A stretch of DNA of 64,000 nucleotides from Phytophthora sp. 'mugwort' (taxonomy: Eukaryota > Oomycota > Peronosporomycetes > Peronosporales > Peronosporaceae), in the NCBI GenBank assembly GCA_033558025.1, contig JAUCEF010000007.1, positions 5,270,001-5,334,000 on the forward strand, written 5' to 3'. Below are positions 11,198 through 21,156 of the stretch, piece by piece. The notes below the pieces were generated by a model, which ran no database searches, was not told the DNA's origin, and saw nothing but the letters and a program-made list of their open reading frames with translations. The position numbers were made by a program, and so were the translations under genes. The stretch's first letter is position 1, and each line of letters starts with the position of its first letter.

Positions 11198-11621
11198 TAG
11201 TACATTAACGAGGTCTCTAAGGGAGTCTAGGGGTACTCTAGATGCCATTTTATGCACAGGTTGAGCGGACGATATAACATAGTCAATACAGTCCGTCCAC
11301 TAGCGTACGCCAGGAGAAAGAACGCGCGGAGTTACTAGAGAGAGATTGATGCTCCATCAGTTCTGTGACTTGGAACCGGTTCAAATCCGATTTCGGAACT
11401 TTGGCACTATTATATTTAATTACTACAAACTCTGATAAGCCCTCGTTGGAAGTATCAGTTCTGAGAATTCACATTAGGATCTAGTAACTCCGCGCGTTCT
11501 TTCTCTTGGCGTACGGTAGTGGACGGACTGTATTGATTATGTTATATCGTCCGCTCAACCTGTGCATAAAATGGCATCTAGAGTACCCCTAGACTCCCTT
11601 AGAGACCACGTTAATGTACTA
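11198..11621. repeat. fold-back (MITE-like) element with ~141-bp inverted arms
   Basis: The left arm 11198-11339 and right arm 11480-11621 are near-perfect inverted copies (about 4-5 mismatches in 141 bp). They start TAGTACATTAACG and end at GAGTTACTAGA by the 140-bp centre. The centre holds no ORF. The trinucleotide CAT lies directly outside both ends and may be a 3-bp target duplication, which would suit a PIF/Harbinger-type non-autonomous element, but three bases can match by chance. It sits 180 bp from the Tc1/mariner right end and does not share its termini. Confidence 0.85.
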
Positions 11622-11820
11622 CATAGAACAGAGTGTTCGGATCGCAGCCATATCTTCAACCGCTAAATGAAAATTACGAGATTGATGATGTTGCTCAAGG
11701 TTTTTAATATAAAATTGTGTCGTCTCGGACTATTGCGTGGACTCTCTCGAGGCCTTCGCTGCCGCGGGAGCGACGCATCGATCTCGCAAAACGATTCACT
11801 GACGTTGCCGATGCAGTAGC

Positions 11821-13018
11821 TTACTGGTTCTTGCACTCAGGCGGCTTTTCGGTTGAGGTGCTACCGCCCTCCAAAGCGGGGAACTTCTTCCTTCCCCGGC
11901 GCGGCTTTGGGGCCTCGTCACCCGAAAGCGACTCCTCGTCCGAGTCCTCATAGTCCTCATCTTCCTCGGGTTCGTAGTCCGAGTCGTCCTCCTCCACGGC
12001 CTCGCCCGTGAACCACAGCAGGGCCTGAGGGATAATAGTCTCGTGGATCGTAAAGCCTATCTCGAAATCACCGCTAAGCTGGCGCATGATCATCTCGCTC
12101 TGCAGAGACCGACATCAACAACAAATTTAGTCAGACTACCGAGCGCTGTACAACTCACTGGCAAACTCAACAGCAGTCACTTACGTCCTCATCGTCCTCT
12201 TCTGACGGCATCTCCACAGGCGTAAAGAACTGGAAGAAGCTCTCGCAGGGCTCCGTGCGGCTCACAACCCGGGTATCACCCTTTCCTCCCTTGGCGCGCT
12301 GCTTGACCTTCTTAGTCACCTCGCACAGGTTCTGGCCCTCCTTCCACTCAATGACGGTGCCCTCAACGTTGCGCAGCACGGCTTCGCCCAGCTCCGAGGC
12401 GTCACCGATGTCGTACTCCTTGGTAAGTGCCTTGTTAATAAAGAACGGATTCTCCGAAAAATCGAATGTGAGCTTAAAGCCGTTGTTCTCCTCGTGGCTC
12501 ACTGAATGCACATCCGTAAGGAACTCGAAAGCGGGCAGGTCGCGCTCCTGAATGAGCTCGGCCAACACCGAGTGATTCATGAAGGCGCGCAGCCAGAAGC
12601 CAGGCACACCCTTAACATCCTCTTCGTTCTCATTGTCAGCCTCTTGCGGCTCGGTGGCAGCAGCCGTGACGGCCTCAACCTCCTTGGCGCCTGAGACGAT
12701 TTCAGCACGCTGCTGGTAGAAAGGTTGGTAGAGCTTCTCGTACTTCAGCTCCAGGGCCTTGCGTTCCTTCTCAAACTCCTCCTCTACCTCTGCCTGCGCC
12801 TCTTGCAGCTTGCGCAGCGCATCCAGACGCAGCAGCACGTTCTTAGGCAGGTTGGCCAGGTCATCGTCTTCCTCCTCCTCCTCGGCTGCAGCTGCGTCGC
12901 TCACCGACAGCTGCGCCACTTGGTCGGTCACGTCGTCTACGGGTTGAAAGCCGCGTCCGTCATTGTGGTCCACCTCCACCACGGTGTCCTGTTCGCTGGC
13001 CACTGGCTTGTCCGACAT
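11821..13018 (-). CDS. nucleosome assembly protein (NAP1/SET family) histone chaperone
   Basis: Gene model complement(11821..12099, 12185..13018), 370 residues. The 85-nt intron runs from GTAAGT at 12184 to CTGCAG at 12100 and is phase 0, joining ...SEEDDED to SEMIMRQL. The N-terminus is acidic (EEEEEDDD). A long helix (about residues 60-110) starts at LPKNVLLRLDALRKLQ and corresponds to the NAP dimerisation helix. The core carries GVPGFWLRAFMNH, FKLTFDFSENPFF, FFQFFTP and IPQALLWFTGEA, all typical of NAP proteins. The tail is acidic, then basic (PKPRRGRKKFP), and could carry a nuclear localisation signal. NAP proteins bind H2A-H2B and move histones between cytoplasm and chromatin. It is divergent from the HDAC gene across 244 bp. 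Confidence 0.92.
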
Positions 13019-13262
13019 CTTAAGGCTATCTAGTGGCGGCCGGAGTTCTTTCTGAGAATGACCGCGGCGGATGGCTTCGCCGCCACTATTTTCGGGGTTA
13101 AATACAGGCGCTGCTTTGGTTGGCTACGGAACTGTTTCCCGGCTGGTTGTGTTGATACATAAAGCTGACGTGCGCCACATCAGATGCTGCACACTTTTCA
13201 AGACCCCGGCCCCCCTCCCATCAGTCTGAGAATCAACGACCCAAGCAGCAACAACCAGCAGC
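13019..13262. promoter_or_regulatory. shared divergent promoter region between NAP and HDAC genes
   Basis: The two ATGs point away from each other, separated by 244 bp, so both 5' UTRs and both core promoters must fit here. It contains a GC-rich inverted motif GCGGCGGATGGCTTCGCCGCC (13069-13089), capable of a hairpin, and a TTAAATAC AT-rich patch (13099-13106). I saw no certain match to the oomycete initiator consensus. Assignment as a bidirectional promoter is inference from spacing. Confidence 0.55.
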
Positions 13263-14850
13263 ATGAGCAGCGCTAACGGCAGCTCCGTGGCACTCACCAG
13301 CGGCGGTGCCGTCGCCTCCAAACGTCGTGTCGCCTACTTCTACGACTGTAAGAAGCACCTCTTCCCCCTGGATACGCTGGATTGACGCGCGACTTTAATG
13401 ATCTGACTTAAGTCTTTATCTGATGCTGCTATCCTAGCGGAGATCGGCAACTACCACTACGGTCAGAATCATCCCATGAAGGTGACACTGGCTGCGTGTT
13501 GATTGTCTGGCTGGAGACACACTCACACTCGACCGTGTAATTCTTTCTGTCTGCCCCTGTAGCCGCATCGCGTGCGAATGGCGCACAACCTTATTACAAA
13601 TTACGGTCTCACTAAGCACATGGAAGTCTACGTATGTCGCCAACTATTTGCGTAAATGTTCGTTATAGGTTGAAGTAACTGTGTCTCGACTGCTATTGCT
13701 ATAGCGCCCTAGGCTTGTGGACTGGACGGAGCTCACGCGCTTCCACTCGGACGACTACATCCACTTCTTACGCCTTGTGACGCCCGACAATATGCATGAG
13801 TATTTGCGCCAGCTGCAGCGCTTCAACGTGGGCGAGGATTGCCCGGTGTTTGACGGCCTCTTCGAGTTCTGCCAGCTTTACGCGTCGGCTTCGATCGGCG
13901 GCGCCGCAAAGTTGAACGCAGGCTCGGCCGACATTGTCATTAACTACTCGGGTGGTCTGCACCACGGTAAGCGCTCGGAGGCGTCAGGTTTCTGCTATGT
14001 GAACGACTGTGTGCTCGGAATCTTGGAGCTGCTGAAGACTCACCAGCGCGTCCTGTACATCGACATTGACATTCACCACGGCGACGGTGTAGAGGAGGCC
14101 TTTTACACAACCAACCGTGTAATGACGTGCTCGTTCCACAAGTACGGAGAGTTCTTCCCCGGCACTGGCGATATCAAAGATACCGGTCACGGAGACGGGA
14201 AACACTACGCTGTCAATTTTCCTTGCCGCGACGGCATGGACGACGAGAGCTTTACTGGTATTTTCCGAAGCGTCATTTCTAAGGTCATGGAGCACTTCGC
14301 GCCGGGTGCCGTCTTGCTGCAATGCGGTACAGACTCGCTTTCTGGTGACCGACTTGGCAGCTTTAACCTGTCGGCTAAGGGACACGCCGACTGCGTGGCG
14401 TACGTCAAGAGCTTTAACATTCCCACGCTTGTTGTCGGTGGTGGCGGATATACGCTGCGCAATGTGGCGCGTGCCTGGTGCTATGAGGCTTCGTTGCTGG
14501 TAGGTGTCGATATCCCGGACGCGATGCCTTACAACGACTACTTCGAGTACTACGGTCCGGAATATCGCCTGCACTTGCCCGTGAGCAACATGGAAAACCT
14601 CAATACGCCCGCATACCTCGACGAAATCAAGCGTCAGATTCACGAGAATCTCCGCGAGGTCGAGCCTATTCCCAGCGTGCCTTTCACAGTCGCACCACCG
14701 TCAGCGCGTATACAAGAAGAGAAGGAAGCTACTGCGCGCGATCGTGAGGAAGACGATCAGCACATGATGGATGTTTCGGGTGAGCGTCAGGTACAACAAG
14801 AGCTAAAGCAGAGCGACGCTCCCCGTCACCCAGCCGAGTTTTACGACTAA
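13263..14850 (+). CDS. class I histone deacetylase (RPD3/HDAC1 type), four exons
   Basis: Gene model join(13263..13347, 13438..13481, 13563..13631, 13705..14850), 447 residues. The introns are 90, 81 and 73 nt, all GT-AG, and each splice keeps the frame: ...[37 protein letters not shown]...EVY|RPRLVDW. Class I motifs are all present. They are the paired active-site histidines in [14 protein letters not shown] (about residues 152-153), the zinc-binding motif [14 protein letters not shown], the Asp in [12 protein letters not shown], and the catalytic tyrosine in [14 protein letters not shown]. The last ~60 residues are charged and disordered. The enzyme removes acetyl groups from histone lysines in Sin3-, NuRD- or Rpd3-type complexes. 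No key residue is missing, so it should be active. Its divergent neighbour is a histone chaperone. Confidence 0.95.
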
Positions 14851-16104
14851 CTTACCTGGCAACCGTCAGACAAAGGGAAAATGCAGCAATGTACAGTCAG
14901 TCAGGATTGATATGGTGAGGTACTGTAGGTAGCCATGGAAAATACCAGGGCTAAGGTCGTATTTTAACGTCTATCTCAGTAAGTGCCCAAGGTTTAGTAT
15001 ACAGTACACTCGCCCCTAAACGCAATAGTATCGCGAGTGTGCAGGAGTCCGCGTAGTCGAAGCTACTTTGAGGCAAGCTCGACCTGGCGGTTGAAGCAGC
15101 AGATCGCGAGATTGTTGGGCGTCGAGCACCTACGGTACTACCTCAGCCGATAATAGCTGTTCCGTATGAATACCACCTACTCAACTGCTCCACGCCAGCT
15201 GCAAAGAATCAACGAAGAGCGAGTGACGCCAACGCGACGTCACCAAGTGCACCGATTCAAGTCGAAATGGCAGCACGATAATTATAATAAAAAATCAAGT
15301 CCACAACTTGTTTTCCTTGCAAACAAGCAAAAGACGTCAGTGGTGTAATTCCCCGTTTCGATGTAATCCTTGCCCGTGCTGCCAATAAATAAGGGTCATA
15401 AATAAAATACTTCGAAGGAATTATAGCGCCAGCTCGCGATCAGCGTTTAAGCACGAGCAGCGATGCCTACCAGTGGCAATCAGGAAGACACACAGTGAGA
15501 TGCACCCTTTCAAATGACTGGCAACACTGCAGCACACAATGTCACACGTTTGCAACTTGACCAAAACTGAAAATAGCATAACGGAAGGTCGCCTTGGTAG
15601 CCAGCCGGTCTCGGAAGGGTCACGTGGGTTCACAATGACTCGATCAAATTATCATTTCACTGTTTCACATCGGAGAAAGGGAAGTCATGCAAATAGAGCT
15701 ACTTTGACCAACCCACGGCTCAAAAAAAAAACACTTGGGGAATCACTCAGGACGCTACTTCTGCCACTGATTGTTGTGCGTTTGTAACGTTTTGGACGTT
15801 CATCGTATCGATAAGTTCAAAGGAGAAGAAATGCCACGGAAAACTCAAAGCCAAGGCATCAAGCAGATACGCACGTATTACAAAGCAATGCAGGTTTCTT
15901 CCCGCGTGTCTTTCTTCGTCTCAGTAACTCAAAAGCACGTCATACTTCACGCTCGTTTCCTTCGTGCTGCGGCCACTTGCTCACAAGTTTAATCGGGTCA
16001 AGACCAAATCAAATCAATGCACGCATGCGTATCCAACGAAGTCACAATTTTCCTGCCATGGGCGACCATCTCACAATGCATCAATAGTGCAAGCTGCGCT
16101 CTCT
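14851..16104. other. intergenic region between convergent HDAC and RS-protein genes
   Basis: About 1.25 kb between two 3' ends. It contains an A10 run (15722-15731) and AT-rich stretches such as AATAAATAAGGG near 15385 that could serve as 3'-end signals. The small ORFs here have no family features. I see no transposon termini. Confidence 0.5.
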
Positions 16105-19100
16105 TTACTCGTCGTCCTCTTCATAGTCCACGGTCAAATCATCCATGCCCGCGAACAGCTCGTCACGCGCCATGCGGGCGCCTCCACTCTTCTTCTCCTT
16201 CTGCTGCAGCTCCGACTCATCCTCAATCTTTGACCGAGGCTGTTTGTCCTTTCCAGAGGCTTCATCTGCTTGGTTGTCACCTTCATTGCGGCGGTTAAAA
16301 GACCGACGAGGTGAAGACCCATGAGATTTCCTCCCACTCGAAGCGTGCTCGCGACGAACAGGTGACGGAGTCAACGATCGCTCTGGGCGAGAAGAGCGCT
16401 TTTCATGACGGTCACGGTGGCTGCGGTGCCCTTTGTCGTCATGACTTCGGTCACCGCGCGAGTGGTGGCGTCGCTCGTGACGACTGGATTCACGGTCTCT
16501 GTGGTCATCAGCTTCGGGGTTAAACTCGTGACGATCAGACGGAGCTGTAGGTCCAGGCCCATAAGAATTTTGAAGCAGCGGCGATGGAGGCGGCGAGTAT
16601 CCGGACTCGTGATTGCGAGGTGCAAACTCTTCGCGACGTTCACGACCATACGATTCACGCTGTTGCGGAGGTGGGATGGGAGATGGCGATCGATGACGAC
16701 CCTGCGGCAGTGGAGAAGCCGAACGGCGATGAGAGGGCGGTGGGAGTGGGGAAGGTGAACGGCGTTGCGGCGACAACTCTTGGCGGTACACGCCGCCACC
16801 TCGGCCACCTCTGTAAGGCTGTTGCGCATGATATCTATCGCCACGACCACGGCCTCCACCTCGTCCGCCACCGCGACCCGCACCATAGCGGCTCAAATCA
16901 CCATCATGGTCACGGCGGCCCTGGTGTTGCTGCTGTTGGAAGAAGCGTTGGCGCTCCTGCTGCTCGTCCCGAGCAACTTCGGCAATCGAACGTTCATCCG
17001 CATAGCGCGGGCGCTCAGTCTGGAACGAGGAGCGTTCTTCAGGCATTTGGTTCCCAATGGAACGGTCTTCATGTCCACGATAGCTACCAGGTCGTTGATT
17101 CGAGCTGCTTCTCATCTTCACATCTTCATGAGGCGACCGCGAACGAGAACGTGGCCGGCTTTTCGATGATCCCGCGTACTTTCCAAACCGTGGCGGACTA
17201 CGACTGCGAGGAAGCTGCAAAACACCACCAGACGGAGGCGGCGGCAATCTACCACGTTCCTCCTGCAAAGGTTCCTCACGTCGATATGACTGACGGCCCT
17301 CGTCAATAGGCCCTCCACGTCGGTAATCACTTGAACGCTGGGTTCCGCTGTCATATTTTCGGCTACGCCTTGACGAGGAGGAGGGAGACGGAGAACCGCC
17401 GCGGTGGAAGTTTCCGCTGGTTCGGCCCTCATGTCGTAGTCCACGACGCTCTCGCGAGTCTACAATTGATTGTGGCTCCATCCATGGACCTTCGCGTTCC
17501 CTAGGTCGTCCACGTAGTTCCTCAACAGGGATAGGACTCTCGTGACTTCGGACATCCATTGGGGATGGCGATCGCCGGCCGTACTTACTTCGGAACTCGC
17601 GGCGGTTCTCTTTGTCCGACGGCGTGCCATATCCCCCTTCAAGCGGTGACCTGGAACGCGAGTGATGACCGCGACGTTCCTTCGGAGGTCCAGTCATAAG
17701 TGCGTCGTAACGGCCGCCATTACTGTGAGGCCTAGATGAACGGGAACGAGATCGTTCGCGAGCATTCCCACGGTCACTCCGAGGGGGGCTGCGACTGCGG
17801 GCACTGCTACGCTCGCCATACTTCAGCGACGCCACACGATCATGCTCACGACGACGGTTCATGCTGTCCATCGGATCTTCATCCTCGCTGTAGTGATGGC
17901 TCTTACTACTGCGATAATCTGCATCTCCTCCAACTGCGTCACCAAAATACGAACAAACGTATTCAAGTCAGCAAATTATCACGCTGGCATAAAACGCAGC
18001 TCGAGAACTCAAGTACAAAATCTTACCGAGGCGTCCCGACTTCAAAGTAAACCCTTGTTTGCTGTGCACGTTGGCTCCACGACGCGTCGAATCAATCGCA
18101 AATTGCTCCTTCGTATCGTAAACAGGAAAGATCTCGTACCCCTTTACAGTGAAAAGTTGTTTACGAATCGCCGCCTTGGCGTGTTCCACGTTGCGGAAGC
18201 GCACACAGCCCTTTTCAGCGAATGCCAACGGGCCAAAGCGCTCGAGTTGCTGGCACATGGCATCCCACACTTCCGCATCACACTTGGTAAAGTCAAACTC
18301 GCGAACAGAATCCTTGTCCTCCATATTCACATCTTCACCCGTTCGCTCCACAAACAACACCGTGTCCACTGGGGGGCCACGTGCGAAGTTAGCATTCAAG
18401 AAAGCGCGACCACGGAATTTGTTCGCATTCACATAGTGGATGGCTTCACGAGCATGCTCAATCGATGGCATGCTGACAAACGCGTAGGCTGTGGCGTTGT
18501 AGTCCGGCTGCTTAATCTGTACACTCATGTTGTCAATTTCCGGCCACACAGGCGACAAAAAGTCAACAATCTCTGTGCTGGGCGTGTGACGGGGCACGCT
18601 GCCCAAAAACAGGTAGGGGCATGGTGGGCAATTACGCGGTGAGAAAGCGCTGACCTTCTGGCGTCTGCCTTCGCTCTCAACCGTGCGCCCACTGGGTGTC
18701 GGCTTCTTCCACGAGGAAGAGTCATCGTTGCCGTTGGCGCGCGGCGTATCACCGCTGCTGGAGTCGCGGTTCAGCAACACAATCTTTCCCTCCTTGCTGT
18801 CGCCGCTCTGGTGCATGACCTCGTCGTCGTGTTTGGCCTTCTTGAGCTCGCGCTCAGACGGCGCGAAACCGTCGTCCCCTCCCATTGTGTCCTTCTCGTC
18901 GCGCGGCTTCTTGCGGCTTCGCTCCAAAGGAGAGGTCTGATTGCTGTTCTGGTCGTTGCTCTTGGTCTGGTCGGTTTCGGTCTGTAGCTTCTCCTCGAGT
19001 GCCTGACGCAGCGGTGTCACCTGGCGCAGAATGACAGAGGACTTCTCGCTGTCCAGCATGTGCTGCACGGACTCATCGATACGCTGCAGCCACATACGCG

Positions 19101-19488
19101 TATTCTTGCGCGCGATGGAGGCGGCGGACGTGGGCGTAGAGGCGGCGGCAGTGGCGGGTGGCATCTTGACGATCTGTAGCAGCGCGCGCAGTGTGTGGAT
19201 ACGCACGGCCTGCGAGCGTTTGGGCCCGCAGAGCTTAAGCAAAACGTCCACCACGTTGAGCTGCACATGCGGGAATCGGAAGAAGTGTTTGTGTAGCAGC
19301 TGTGCAGCTAGACTGAGCACTACATCGCTGGCGTCGGCGCCACTGGCCGCGTGGATGATCTGTTCGTACGCGTCCTCGGCCTTGTCCTCGTCGCGCTTGG
19401 GATCGTCGGCGGCCAGCGCCGAGTCGTCTTCGATCTCCGAGTCCCATGCGTATAGCTCCGTCAGCACGTCCTCCGCGGCGGGCGCCAT
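16105..19488 (-). CDS. large RNA-binding protein: helical N-terminus, two RRM-like domains, RS/RGG-rich tail
   Basis: Gene model complement(16105..17933, 18027..19488), 1,096 residues. The 93-nt intron (GTAAGA at 18026, GACGCAG ending at 17934) joins ...GFTLKSGRL to GGDADYRSSKSHHYSEDEDP, so the RS-rich ORF that looks separate at 17871 is the second exon of the same gene. Residues 1-160 are helical, with a HEAT/ARM-like repeat look (VQLNVVDVLLKLC, QAVRIHTLRALLQIV). A charged linker follows. RRM1 is at about 292-369 (PYLFLGSVPRH...RGRAFLNANFARG) and a second RRM-like fold at about 398-458. From 490 on it is dominated by RS, RD/RH, SP and RGG-type sequence (GAGRGGGRGGGRGRGDR). The C-terminus is acidic (DDLTVDYEEDDE). 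This suits a nuclear splicing or mRNA-processing factor. I cannot assign a named orthologue. Confidence 0.8.
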
Positions 19489-19504
19489 CTTATCGGGAGA
19501 CTAG

Positions 19505-21002
19505 AACTGTGGTTTTAAGCTGGCAAATTCCCGTTTGAGGTGAAACGAATCGACCCCCTCCACGTATTTTTTCTATAGATCGCGCCAGATTTCTTCCGTT
19601 TCGTGTGCGTGACGTCAGATAGCGCGTTCACTTCGAGACGCTAGTCAGCATGAACGTATTGGTTAAAAGTGGCCACAGCCGGAGCAAAATAAATGCTATG
19701 TAAGGTGGGGTTCACAAAAAGGGTCTTTGCAGGTGATTGGTGGGAATTCTAGATGAACGGGTGGGATAGATTAATAATTAAAAAAAAAGGCCATAACACC
19801 TATTCTAAGATTTTGAAAACGCCTATTTTCATGCACCTGGGGAGACAGAGTACTGAATATTCAGCGATCCAGGAAGCTAAAAACAAATTCAGACCGTGCA
19901 AAGAAAATCGATTTTTTTCGAATCGATTTTCCTTACAAGGCTTGCATGTGCCTTCAGTATGCATCGTCTGGCGGATGCTACCATTGCAGTCATACAGCGC
20001 ATCAAGTTCGAAGTTCAAGCGGAAACCACGCATCTGGTAGAGATGCCAAAATACATTGTAGGATGTGGGGTAAGAGACTTCAAGAAGTTGCTCAGTTTGC
20101 GTGAGAACAGACTAAGAGACTTCAAGAAGTTGCTCAGTATGCGTGAGAACAGACTGGTACAACGATACGCCAACGACAGCATATTTAAACGCCTTATTGA
20201 CGGTGCCGACCAGACTGACTTCATCAAACGTGGATCATTGTGGATTGTGGCCATGAAATCAATAAACTGGTAGTTTTTCTCGCTGGTTTAGCGTCCAGTT
20301 CACCAGGAGACACACCGTGGAAGTGATTTCATCTTTCTCAAACAAGTCAAGAGCGATCAGCAGGCGTCATTGAGCAGCTACATCATGGAAGGCTAACTAC
20401 AAGCCAAGCAGTACTTCGAGTTGATCGCTTTAGCTGAGAACTAAAAGATAATGCGGAAGCACACATTAAAGTAACAAATGTGGCTATTCGAGACCTAAAA
20501 GCGACAGCAGAAGCAACAGGATGAGGACCAGGATGAACAGGACGAGGGCAAAACAGCTACAGGCGACCAACGGACGGCCAGATGGAAACGACGATGACAC
20601 CAGCGAGCCAGCTTGCCGAGGGCTGACCCGCTGGAAAGGCAAACCGCTTGGGTATGGAGACTCACACCCTGGCGCCAGACAGCAGCAACAACGGAGGAAG
20701 GACGACACAAGCGACAGGAACGGGCAGAGCAGAGCGATCCAGGCGAGGCGATGTGCGTACGACGGTAAGTACAGACAGAGGTACGAGTGACGAAGATCGA
20801 AGCGAGATTCAAGGACGACGCCCACCGAGCGTGGATGGATCCCACGGGAGGCTACGTGAGCATCTGCGAGCGGCCACACGATGGACGTGCGGAGGAGGTG
20901 AGCACAGGACGGCACGAGCAACAGCTCAATGTGCGGCTGGGAAGAAATGCCAACGGGTGCCCAGCAGAAGATCGCCGGCGTGAAGGGACGGAGCACCCAA
21001 GG
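19505..21002. other. repeat-degraded region without a convincing gene
   Basis: No ORF here has family motifs. The plus-strand ORF 19896-20273 (125 codons, ending SLWIVAMKSINW) contains a duplicated RDFKKLLS.RENRL block and may be a remnant of an unknown gene or transposon. A short hairpin built on AAATCGATT / AATCGATTT lies at 19904-19933. From 20500 to 21000 the sequence is purine-rich on the plus strand, with no stable ORF on either strand. Confidence 0.4.
20071..20154 (+). repeat. 42-bp tandem duplication
   Basis: Two adjacent 42-bp units (20071-20112 and 20113-20154) differ by one base. The length is a multiple of three and the duplicated peptide block stays in frame within ORF 19896-20273. 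Confidence 0.9.
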
Positions 21003-21011
21003 ACAGCAAAG

Positions 21012-21057
21012 GGGGGCCCGTATTCACTGCCACCCCAATTTGTATCCGCTGCCACCC
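21012..21057. repeat. left terminal inverted repeat of the MULE
   Basis: Inverted match to 33156-33202. It contains an internal subrepeat: CTGCCACCC occurs at 21028-21036 and again at 21049-21057. The 9-bp flank ACAGCAAAG precedes it. Confidence 0.8.
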
Positions 21058-21156
21058 TGCGCGACCTTTCCATGGACAATCATGACCGTTCACCTTCGCG
21101 ACCATTCACATGAAAGATCCATGCAAACCAAGCGCCGATCTTGACACTTTCACTTC

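Noticed and set aside
13984..14643. 219-codon minus-strand ORF across the HDAC
   Set aside because: Antisense shadow of a fully conserved HDAC catalytic domain.
16584..17309. 241-codon plus-strand His/Ala-rich ORF
   Set aside because: Mirror of the Arg/Ser-rich coding strand, since repetitive RS codons leave the opposite strand open by chance.
17968..18050. RRM protein ending at a stop at 17968 as a complete gene
   Set aside because: A GTAAGA donor at 18026 and acceptor at 17934 give an in-frame join to the RS region. The sequence after the donor is AT-rich and non-coding in character.
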